This document shows positions 9,223-15,983 of a DNA stretch of 64,000 nt, piece after piece (positions within the stretch are counted from its first letter, which is position 1; each line of letters starts with the position of its first letter). The DNA is from Prochlorococcus sp. AG-355-J09. Its GTDB lineage: Bacteria > Cyanobacteriota > Cyanobacteriia > PCC-6307 > Cyanobiaceae. The notes beneath the pieces were generated by a model. That model saw only the letters and a program-made list of their open reading frames with translations. It was not told the DNA's origin and did not search any database. A program made the translations under genes and the position numbers. The stretch spans positions 1-64,000 of the forward strand of contig QCDO01000010.1 in assembly GCA_003278735.1 (NCBI GenBank). Reading direction: 5' to 3'.

Positions 9223-9428
9223 TAAAAAATGCCAGGAATAATTTGTCCAGTTGAAACGTAAGCACCAATTAATGCAACAAGGCCAATCATTGCCCAACGA
9301 CCATTAACTTTTTCTGCATTTTGTGGGTAGCTGTCGTATGAAACAGACTCATCTATGTAAGGACGTGTCTCAGTAGGAAACATGTTCTGTCTTCCGCCTG
9401 ATTCAGTAGTAACGTTTGAATTAGCCAT
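9222..9428 (-). CDS. hli: High-light-inducible protein (68 aa)
   Basis: 68 residues from the ATG at 9428. A hydrophilic N-terminus of about 35 residues (MANSNVTTESGGRQNMF) precedes the Hli helix AEKVNGRWAMIGLVALIGAY and the STGQIIPGIF tail. It is the promoter-proximal gene of the hli operon and is coupled to the next by a TAATG overlap. Confidence 0.93.
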   Translation of the reverse strand: MANSNVTTESGGRQNMFPTETRPYIDESVSYDSYPQNAEKVNGRWAMIGLVALIGAYVSTGQIIPGIF

Positions 9429-9735
9429 TGAAATGATGTAATTGTTAATTAATGTAACACTACTATTAACTAATGTAAAGCATTTAGCCGAAATTAAGTT
9501 ATTTTCAAGATAATTATTACATAATTGTAGCATATCTGTTTCAAATATAATTAAATAGTTGTTTTTTTTAGGCTTACTACGCTTTACAGATTGGCTGGCA
9601 CTCTACTAAAAGTTCAATTCTTTGTTTAATGCATTTTTTTTTAAATCCTTAGAAAGATATCAATTTGGTAGAAAAAACTACATCATTCTGAAATTTGAAT
9701 AATTATTTTTTAGATATAATATATTTCACTTTATT
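9429..9735. promoter_or_regulatory. Divergent hli-hli promoter region
   Basis: This 307 bp gap separates two divergent hli units. A near-exact direct repeat TTAAYTAATGTAA occurs twice at about 9436-9475, next to the minus-strand hli start. On the plus side a TATAAT -10 box lies at about 9716, roughly 15 bp before the ATG at 9736. No open frame of interest was seen. Shared light or stress control of both units is inference. Confidence 0.5.
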
Positions 9736-9864
9736 ATGGAATTCGCAAAAAAAATCATGACCGAAAAAGCCGAAAAGCTTAATGGGAAAGCAGCAATGCT
9801 TGGAATGTTTGCTCTTATAGGAGCCTACTATTTTACTGGTCAAATTCTTCCGGGTATTTTCTAA
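9736..9864 (+). CDS. hli: High-light-inducible protein (42 aa)
   Basis: A 42-residue single-helix protein with the motif AEKLNGKAAMLGMFALIGAY and the tail FTGQILPGIF. Lys replaces the usual Arg in NGR (NGK), a conservative change at the chlorophyll-ligand region. It is transcribed alone, divergently from the hli operon, and ends at its own terminator. Confidence 0.93.
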   Translation: MEFAKKIMTEKAEKLNGKAAMLGMFALIGAYYFTGQILPGIF

Positions 9865-9888
9865 TAAAAATCCTTTTTAAATTTTTTC

Positions 9889-9912
9889 AGGGCTTTATCA
9901 AGCCCTTTTTTA
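9889..9912 (+). terminator. Rho-independent terminator after hli
   Basis: AGGGCTT-TATC-AAGCCCT followed by a T run, 25 bp past the hli stop codon. Confidence 0.85.
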
Positions 9913-9928
9913 CTGGATTATGCCCTTT

Positions 9929-10666
9929 TTAATTATCTAATAATTCAAATAATTTACTTATTAGAAGCTTTCTTTTTGAAAAAGTTTTATCAATATATTT
10001 TTTATTATCTTCTTTTAAAATTTCCTGACCATTTAAGCCTAATCCTTTAATGACAAACTCTTTATCTTCTTTAATCCAGTTATTTATCATTTCCCCCGTC
10101 GTCTCTATATGGAATTGTAATCCGTAAGCAAAATTACCAATCCTAAAAAACTGTTCCTTACAACGTGCACTACTAGCAATGAGTACTGCTTTATTAGGTA
10201 ATAAAATCCTATCTCCATGCCAATGTAGTACATGAAAAGGGGCTTCAAAAAGTGCTTTAAAGTCTTTATTCGATTTGTCTATAAAAATTTGAGACCATCC
10301 AATTTCTGGTAATGCTTTTGGAGGTGATCCATATTTAAGAATTTCTACATCTCCCCCAGCAGCACTCGCAAGCAACTGAGCACCTAAGCAAACGCCGACT
10401 ATAGGTCTTTCATTTTCTAATTCTTTTTTTATAAAATCTCTTTCTAACTTAAGCCATGGATATTTTTCTCTTCCAATATCTTTAACACCCATTGGTCCAC
10501 CCATAATTAAAATTAAGTCACCTTTTTTTGTTTGCGGCAGAGCATTTTTATTATCTAAACGTATAATTTCTATTTTTAAATCTCTTTCTTTAGCAAGTTG
10601 TTCAAAAAGACCAGGCCCCTCTATTTCTAAATGCTGCAAAACTAATAGGCGTTTTATTTCCTTCAT
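9929..10666 (-). CDS. Class I glutamine amidotransferase (GMP synthase-like)
   Basis: A 245-residue stand-alone GATase1. The oxyanion segment MGGPMGV, the nucleophile elbow GVCLGAQLLA and the catalytic His in LQFHIETT are visible, so the triad Cys and His are present. It shows the WHGD segment typical of the YfeJ/GMP-synthase-like group (about residue 155). The substrate is unknown; relatives release ammonia from glutamine or hydrolyse gamma-glutamyl bonds. Its ATG overlaps the stop of the preceding secreted protein gene by four bases (ATGA). Confidence 0.88.
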   Translation of the reverse strand: MKEIKRLLVLQHLEIEGPGLFEQLAKERDLKIEIIRLDNKNALPQTKKGDLILIMGGPMGVKDIGREKYPWLKLERDFIKKELENERPIVGVCLGAQLLASAAGGDVEILKYGSPPKALPEIGWSQIFIDKSNKDFKALFEAPFHVLHWHGDRILLPNKAVLIASSARCKEQFFRIGNFAYGLQFHIETTGEMINNWIKEDKEFVIKGLGLNGQEILKEDNKKYIDKTFSKRKLLISKLFELLDN

Positions 10667-10959
10667 TCACTTTCCATTATTTCAGCTGATTCAGAACAGA
10701 CATTAACGCTAAACCACTTCATTGCCGACCAAGTATCTTCTTGGTATGTACCTGCTGCAATACTTACAAAACAATCATTTTCATACCAACTTCGATAACT
10801 GGGAGTTACTCCCATTCCTTTTAATCTATTTTCTAAGCCTTTTCCATATTTTTTAATAACAAGATTTATAGCTTCATTCTCAATTTCTCTTTGCTTTTCA
10901 TCAGCAAAACCTCCTAGTGGAGTAAAAAAAAGAATTGATGCAATAAGTAAACGTATCAT
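10663..10959 (-). CDS. Small secreted protein (98 aa)
   Basis: 98 residues with a clear signal peptide (MIRLLIASILFFTPLGGFA, cleavage after FADE likely) and a mature domain of about 78 residues with two Cys (ENDCFVSIAAG and NVCSESAE) that could form a disulfide. Function unknown. Coupled to the amidotransferase gene by an ATGA overlap. Confidence 0.7.
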   Translation of the reverse strand: MIRLLIASILFFTPLGGFADEKQREIENEAINLVIKKYGKGLENRLKGMGVTPSYRSWYENDCFVSIAAGTYQEDTWSAMKWFSVNVCSESAEIMESE

Positions 10960-10971
10960 TGAGTCTTTAGT

Positions 10972-11262
10972 TTATATGTAGCTAATTTCATATCGATTAA
11001 TTAATTTTTTAAAATCATCTACTCTATTTTGTCCATTTTTTAATGGTCTTGAGGAGTCAAGAACGGCTGCACAACATAATTGCCAGCAAGATTTTTCATC
11101 TAGTCCCAATTTCTTGCATATATTTTTTGGGGCTTTGATAACTGTATTTATTTCTGCAATATGTTGAGTGGTTTCCCATAATTCTCCTTCAAGAAAATCA
11201 ATTTCAATACTTGATAATAATTCTGTAGCAACATAATCCTTAATTAGCTCAGTTAATTCCAC
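10972..11262 (-). CDS. Conserved small protein, paralogue of the 29.3 kb gene
   Basis: A 96-residue soluble protein. Its core ICKKLGLDEKSCWQLCCA followed by LDSSRPLKNG aligns by eye with ICEGLNLKKDTYWIMCLA and LDLHKPPKFG in the protein at 29298, and both are about the same length. They look like members of one small family. Function unknown. Confidence 0.7.
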   Translation of the reverse strand: MELTELIKDYVATELLSSIEIDFLEGELWETTQHIAEINTVIKAPKNICKKLGLDEKSCWQLCCAAVLDSSRPLKNGQNRVDDFKKLINRYEISYI

Positions 11263-11376
11263 TATATTTTATTAAAGCAGAGAAGTTAAATAATCTCTTA
11301 GTATTTTTTATAGCAAGATAAAAAAAAAAGGAACTAGTTTCTACCTCATCTTGAATATCCTGTAGATATTAAGAGA

Positions 11377-11514
11377 CTACATCATTTCGTATTGATCAAG
11401 TTTGGATTTTAATTTCGTTGCTTGTTTAATCAATGACAAAGCTTCTTTTCTGCCAGTTGAATTATTAGCCTGGACTATAAGATCGGCGTATTTCTTTGCG
11501 ATTTTTTTTTCCAT
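11377..11514 (-). CDS. Microprotein with GRKE motif (45 aa)
   Basis: A 45-residue helical protein: MEKKIAKKYADLIVQANN, then TGRKEALSLIKQATKLKSK. The same pattern (KKY, 8-10 residues, GRKE, then a Leu/Lys helix) occurs in the 44-residue protein at 31199. Two independent copies with this pattern support a real coding sequence. Function unknown. Confidence 0.65.
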   Translation of the reverse strand: MEKKIAKKYADLIVQANNSTGRKEALSLIKQATKLKSKLDQYEMM

Positions 11515-11763
11515 AATTTAAAATATAAATACCGTTTTTGAATCTTGAAACTAGCTAGTCACAACTAGAAGTAGATAAGGAGTCAACGGTAAAAACCCCA
11601 AAGTCAACAAATTGGAACGGGTTAACTCGTGTTTTTAATTTATAATCAATTAATAAAAAAGCTGTTGGTATCTACGATTACATTGTTTTCAAACCCTGAT
11701 TTAATTTATAATTATCCATGAATTGGATTGAATATTTTCAATCATCTTTTTAATGAAATTAAT

Positions 11764-11791
11764 AAAAAAAAGGGGGTTAAAAACCCCCTAA
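11764..11791 (-). terminator. Rho-independent terminator
   Basis: On the minus strand GGGGGTTTTTAACCCCC is followed by eight T, 24 bp past the stop of the membrane protein gene at 11815. Confidence 0.9.
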
Positions 11792-11814
11792 GGTTTATTA
11801 AAAGACCTAATTCA

Positions 11815-12120
11815 CTAATTATCTAAACCTAGAGGAGCCCAAAGAGTTGCTTCAGAACCTATAACAGGGACAACTCCTGTAGTTTTTGCATTAGAAACTT
11901 TATTTTTAACAATAGAAGTATCTTGTTCTCCTAAAGCTGCCCATAAAGTTGATTGATGAGCGATAACTGGTTGAACTTTTAATGGTTGAGATTGAAAAGA
12001 AGGCTTTTGGGTTCTTACAAGTTGGACTCCAAGAGAACCAACAATAAATGCTCCAAGAAAACCTGCAAATACAGCAGTAATATTGTGACTACTTACTGAG
12101 GTAGATACGTTATTAGACAT
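11815..12120 (-). CDS. Membrane-anchored protein with two TLWA repeats, behind riboswitch-like leader
   Basis: 101 residues from the ATG at 12120; an in-frame ATG at 12144 lies almost against the structured leader and is less likely. One membrane helix (AVFAGFLGAFIVGSLGV, about residues 16-32) is followed by a soluble tail with two matching motifs, HQSTLWAALG and SEATLWAPLG. The gene has its own promoter, structured leader and terminator, so it is a stand-alone regulated unit. It lies 400 bp from the nitrate/Moco cluster. If the leader is a glutamine sensor, this protein responds to nitrogen status (inference). Confidence 0.8.
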   Translation of the reverse strand: MSNNVSTSVSSHNITAVFAGFLGAFIVGSLGVQLVRTQKPSFQSQPLKVQPVIAHQSTLWAALGEQDTSIVKNKVSNAKTTGVVPVIGSEATLWAPLGLDN

Positions 12121-12149
12121 AATAGTTATGTGACTAAATTTCATTTTTG

Positions 12150-12212
12150 ACTGAAGTCCCCGTTCCTTGGCTTCAATCTTAATGCGGCTCGAAAAACGAG
12201 ATGAACGTTTAT
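12150..12212 (-). promoter_or_regulatory. Glutamine-riboswitch-like leader (glnA/Downstream-peptide type)
   Basis: Minus-strand order: ACGTTCATC, a CTCG-TTTTT-CGAG hairpin, CCGCAT, then AAGGAACGGGG. The 5' GUUCAUC and 3' GGAACG boxes framing a small hairpin are hallmarks, as I know them, of the cyanobacterial glnA and Downstream-peptide glutamine aptamers. A -10-like TATAGT at about 12233-12238 places the start near 12226, so the leader is about 100 nt. The same boxes recur at 32089. Family assignment is by recall and needs a covariance-model search. Confidence 0.65.
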
Positions 12213-12305
12213 GTAGTCTACGCTACATTTTTACTATAAGTATAATTTAATTTACAAGATGTTAATGGCAATACAAAAACTTATTAAAAAATAAGAAATT
12301 AAATC

Positions 12306-12446
12306 TTAAAGTGAAGAAAATATATTTGAATTTTTTTGAGTAAAAAATAATTGATTATTTTCATAATTGTTTGCAGAATAACTTTCAGAAACAACAGTTC
12401 CGTGAGTTACCCCCAAAATAAAACCAAGTAAGATTGCTAAACGCAT
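12306..12446 (-). CDS. Small exported or membrane peptide (46 aa)
   Basis: A 46-residue frame starting MRLAILLGFILGVTHGTVVS, which reads as a signal peptide or membrane helix, then a polar tail rich in Asn and Ser. It lies downstream of moaA on the same strand. No family recognised; coding status rests on composition and context. Confidence 0.5.
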   Translation of the reverse strand: MRLAILLGFILGVTHGTVVSESYSANNYENNQLFFTQKNSNIFSSL

Positions 12447-12520
12447 CCAAGAATATAAATTTGATGTTAATTTCCCTCGAATTAAGAATATATGATGTTG
12501 TTATTTATACAAATAATTTT

Positions 12521-13582
12521 TTATCCACCAAGATATGACATTGATGGATGAATTTTTTGATTTTTGTCAGTTATTTTCTCTATTACTTTAAATCGATCTT
12601 CACTATAGTTATCTTCTCTAGCTTCCCAAATGCTCTTGATTTTATTTTCCAATTCATGGAGATTAATTGGTAGAGACAACCATGGGTTTAGATTTATACC
12701 TTCATTAGAAAAAAGACATGTATAAGCATAACCATCGCTAGTTATCCTCAATCTATTACAGTCTGAACAGAAAGGATTACTTATTGAAGAGATTGTACTT
12801 ACAAAACTATTTGAATCACTCATGTACCATCTATTAGCAGTTTGTCCCTCCTTTCTTCCGTAGTCTTTTAATCGATGTTTCTTCTTTAATAGCCTAATAA
12901 TTCTTTCAGAGAAAAAAACATCTGATGGCTGCCAATTATTAGATATCCCTACGTCCATATACTCAATGAAACGAATTTCTATAGACCTTTTTTTTGCAAA
13001 ATCAACTAATTCAAAAATTTGATTATCATTAATCTCTTTTTTTATAACTGCATTTATTTTTAATTTCCCCGCCTTTGGATTAAATCCAGCATTAATTGCA
13101 TGATCTATTCCTTCAAGGACAGTAAATAATTTTTCTTTGCCAATAATTTTATTTTCCTCTCCAATCATGTTTGAAAAAATATCAGGATCAATCGCATCTA
13201 AACTTACTGTTATGCGGTCTAAACCATTTTTAAAAAGCTCATTAGCTTTTTTCTTAGAGAGCAAATATCCATTTGTGGTTAGAGAAATATCCTGTAAATT
13301 AGCTACTGGATTTGATTCTTCTAATCTTTGCGATTTAATTTCATAAAGAAGTTCATCTAATTGAGAACTCAATAAAGGTTCTCCTCCAGTGATTCTTAAA
13401 GAATTTACCCCTAATCGACAACTGACTAGAATTAACTTTTTAAATTGTTCAATATTTAAAACATCCAAACTATAGTTCTCAGGCTTACAGTAAATACACG
13501 AAAAATTGCAATTTTGTTTAAGAGATAACCTTAAAACTTTTAACTTTCTTTTTCTATTATCCTCCAATTGCTTAAATCCCAT
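12521..13582 (-). CDS. moaA: GTP 3',8-cyclase MoaA
   Basis: First enzyme of molybdenum cofactor synthesis: a radical SAM protein that converts GTP to 3',8-cyclo-GTP. The N-terminal cluster motif is CNFSCIYC (about residues 24-31) with TGGEPLL; the C-terminal cluster is FCSDCNRLRIT plus CLFS; the protein ends in the functionally important GG (MSYLGG). At 353 residues it is a little longer than usual. It overlaps mobA by 11 bp, so mobA-moaA is an operon facing away from nrtP. Confidence 0.97.
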   Translation of the reverse strand: MGFKQLEDNRKRKLKVLRLSLKQNCNFSCIYCKPENYSLDVLNIEQFKKLILVSCRLGVNSLRITGGEPLLSSQLDELLYEIKSQRLEESNPVANLQDISLTTNGYLLSKKKANELFKNGLDRITVSLDAIDPDIFSNMIGEENKIIGKEKLFTVLEGIDHAINAGFNPKAGKLKINAVIKKEINDNQIFELVDFAKKRSIEIRFIEYMDVGISNNWQPSDVFFSERIIRLLKKKHRLKDYGRKEGQTANRWYMSDSNSFVSTISSISNPFCSDCNRLRITSDGYAYTCLFSNEGINLNPWLSLPINLHELENKIKSIWEAREDNYSEDRFKVIEKITDKNQKIHPSMSYLGG

Positions 13583-14177
13583 TATTCATATTTAAGAATT
13601 CTCTCTTGGAATTTATATTAATTAAATCTCCATTTTTTGTATAGAAATATTTATGGGGAATTTGATCAACCCATCCGAGGAAATTTTTCTTCCCAGAGGA
13701 TAACTTTTTTTTTAATTTAAAATGATTTTCTTCATTGATGGGATAAATTCCGAATAATGGTTGTGCAAAAATTCCATCATGGGATATTAACGCAAAATTT
13801 TGATTTTCTTCCCATGATTTAAAAAGTGAATAAATTAATTTTGTATTCAAATTAGGCATATCGACTGGGACAATTAGGATATTTTTAGTAGTTTTTTTAA
13901 AAGATGAAAAAATTTGTTCTGTACAAGTTAATGGTCCATCAAAGGGTTGGGCATCTGAAATAAACTCAACATTATTGCTTTTATCAACTTCCTTTAAATG
14001 AGAAGTATAATTTGTTATTACAAAAGTCTCTAAATTAAGGTTATTTAATATTTTTATTTTGTGAGTCAGCCAATTTCCTCCTTCATGATGTTTAATTAGT
14101 GCTTTATCAGATCCCATCCTTGAACTTTTGCCACCAGCCAAAATGAATGCTTTAAATTTTTTAAGTTTTATTTCCAT
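13572..14177 (-). CDS. mobA: Molybdenum cofactor guanylyltransferase MobA
   Basis: Adds GMP to molybdopterin to make the MGD cofactor needed by NarB. The nucleotidyltransferase motif LAGGKSSRMGSDKALI is at residues 14-29, followed by the acidic metal site VPVDMPNL (about 97). 201 residues, family-typical. It is the first gene of the mobA-moaA unit and divergent from nrtP; the 217 bp between them holds the NtcA-type promoter of nrtP. Confidence 0.95.
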   Translation of the reverse strand: MEIKLKKFKAFILAGGKSSRMGSDKALIKHHEGGNWLTHKIKILNNLNLETFVITNYTSHLKEVDKSNNVEFISDAQPFDGPLTCTEQIFSSFKKTTKNILIVPVDMPNLNTKLIYSLFKSWEENQNFALISHDGIFAQPLFGIYPINEENHFKLKKKLSSGKKNFLGWVDQIPHKYFYTKNGDLININSKREFLNMNNGI

Positions 14178-14324
14178 AACTTAGGCAATATTTTTCCACG
14201 AGTACTTTATGTATCGGTTATTACCAATAATCAGATTACTAATTTTCCTCAATTTTGATTTTATTAGTGCTGACTATTAATTCTAGCCTTTTAAAAAAGT
14301 TGCATTTCTTAAAAACTAGATTTC

Positions 14325-14338
14325 GTATTAAATAATAC
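14325..14338 (+). promoter_or_regulatory. NtcA-binding site of nrtP
   Basis: GTATTAAATAATAC is a perfect GTA-N8-TAC palindrome, the NtcA consensus. It is centred about 31 bp before the -10 box TATAAAT (14360-14366), the spacing of a classical NtcA-activated promoter, which puts the start near 14373 and a 5' UTR of about 22 nt. It predicts induction of nrtP-narB in the absence of ammonium. Confidence 0.88.
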
Positions 14339-14359
14339 AAATGAATGCATTGATCGAAA

Positions 14360-14366
14360 TATAAAT
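14360..14366 (+). promoter_or_regulatory. -10 box of nrtP-narB promoter
   Basis: TATAAAT at the expected distance downstream of the NtcA site, with no recognisable -35, as in class II activator promoters. Confidence 0.8.
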
Positions 14367-14394
14367 TGCTTAAAAATTAATCTCTAAAATTTTC

Positions 14395-15948
14395 ATGTTA
14401 AGTGACGTTTGGTCTTTAAATGGCAGATATAGAACTCTTCACCTCACTTGGTTTGCCTTTTTCCTTACTTTTGTTGTTTGGTTTAACCTCGCACCTCTTG
14501 CAACTACTGTTAAAGCTGATTTAGGTTTATCTGTTGCTCAAATTAGAACAGTAGCAATATGTAATGTCGCTTTGACTATCCCTGCAAGAGTTTTGATTGG
14601 AATGTTATTGGATAAATTTGGCCCAAGAAAAACTTACTCAACAATTTTGATATTTTCTGTCGTACCATGTTTATTATTTGCTAGTGCTCAAGACTTCAAT
14701 CAACTTGTTATTGCGAGATTGCTTTTATCAATAGTAGGAGCAGGTTTTGTTATCGGAATAAGAATGGTATCTGAGTGGTTCCCTCCGAAAGAAATTGGTT
14801 TGGCTGAGGGAATATATGGAGGATGGGGAAATTTTGGATCTGCTTTTTCTGCTCTTTCTCTTGTTGCCGTAGCTGGATTCTTGTCTTTTTCAGGAGGGTT
14901 TGAGTTACCTACTGGAGCTGTACTTAATTGGAGGGGAGCTATTGCTCTTACAGGAATTATTTCTTTCGTTTATGGAATTATTTATTTCTTTAGTGTGACT
15001 GATACACCTCCAGGAAAACCTTATCAAAGGCCTGCAAAAACAGCTGGTTTAGAAGTAACGAGTATAAAAGATTTCTGGGGTTTAATTGGAATGAATGTCC
15101 CATTCGCAGCAATTCTTTCAGTCCTATGTTGGAGACTTCAAAAAGTAGGCTTCCTTACTTCATCTACTTATCCAATAGCCTTAATCGCAGTTTTAGCTTG
15201 GTTTATTTTCCAAACTTGGGGAATTATAAGAACTAATATTGAATTATTAAATGGAACTAAAATTTACCCTAAAGAAGATAGATATGAATTCAAACAAGTG
15301 GCGATCTTGGAATTAACTTACATCGTAAATTTTGGATCAGAATTGGCAGTAGTTTCAATGCTTCCTAGTTTCTTTGAATTTACATTTGATTTACCTAAAG
15401 CTGTAGCCGGAATTCTTGCATCATGTTATGCATTTGTGAATTTAATAGCTAGACCTGCCGGAGGATTGATATCTGACAGAACGGGCAATAGAAAAAATAC
15501 AATGGGATTCCTAACTATGGGATTAGGGTTTGGATATCTATTGATGTCTTTAATAAAACCTGGAACTTTTACAGGATCAGCAGGAATTCTTATGGCTGTA
15601 TTTTTAACGATGCTTTGTTCATTTTTTGTACAATCTGGAGAAGGTTCAACTTTTGCTTTAGTACCCTTAGTTAAAAAAAGAGTAACAGGACAAATAGCTG
15701 GATTGGTTGGGGCTTATGGAAATGTTGGTGCGGTAACTTATTTAAATATTTATAGCCTTTTACCTTTATGGATGGGTGGAGGTAAAGATCCTTCTCCGGA
15801 AATAATTGCTGCTTCAAATAGTGCCTTCTTCCAAGTTTTAGGTATAGCAGGATTAATAGTTGGATTCTTCTGTTATTTCTTTTTAAAGGAACCTCAAGGA
15901 TCATTCGCGGATGCTTATGAAGGCGAAAAAGCTGAAAATTACGTTTAA
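14395..15948 (+). CDS. nrtP: Nitrate/nitrite permease, MFS NNP family
   Basis: A 517-residue, 12-helix major facilitator permease for nitrate and nitrite in the plasma membrane. The NNP signature GGWGNFGSAFSAL is at about residue 142 and the MFS loop motif is GMLLDKFGPRK. It is the marine picocyanobacterial single-gene alternative to the NrtABCD ABC transporter (also called napA). narB follows 35 bp downstream on the same strand, so both share the NtcA promoter. Confidence 0.96.
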   Translation: MLSDVWSLNGRYRTLHLTWFAFFLTFVVWFNLAPLATTVKADLGLSVAQIRTVAICNVALTIPARVLIGMLLDKFGPRKTYSTILIFSVVPCLLFASAQDFNQLVIARLLLSIVGAGFVIGIRMVSEWFPPKEIGLAEGIYGGWGNFGSAFSALSLVAVAGFLSFSGGFELPTGAVLNWRGAIALTGIISFVYGIIYFFSVTDTPPGKPYQRPAKTAGLEVTSIKDFWGLIGMNVPFAAILSVLCWRLQKVGFLTSSTYPIALIAVLAWFIFQTWGIIRTNIELLNGTKIYPKEDRYEFKQVAILELTYIVNFGSELAVVSMLPSFFEFTFDLPKAVAGILASCYAFVNLIARPAGGLISDRTGNRKNTMGFLTMGLGFGYLLMSLIKPGTFTGSAGILMAVFLTMLCSFFVQSGEGSTFALVPLVKKRVTGQIAGLVGAYGNVGAVTYLNIYSLLPLWMGGGKDPSPEIIAASNSAFFQVLGIAGLIVGFFCYFFLKEPQGSFADAYEGEKAENYV

Positions 15949-15983
15949 CCAAAAACTATTGAGATATTTATAAAAGAAATTTT

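Noticed and set aside
11555..11640. Structured stretch with GAAGTAG and GGAACGGG resembling the glutamine-switch boxes
   Set aside because: The 5' GUUCAUC box is missing and the order is wrong, so I do not call a third aptamer.
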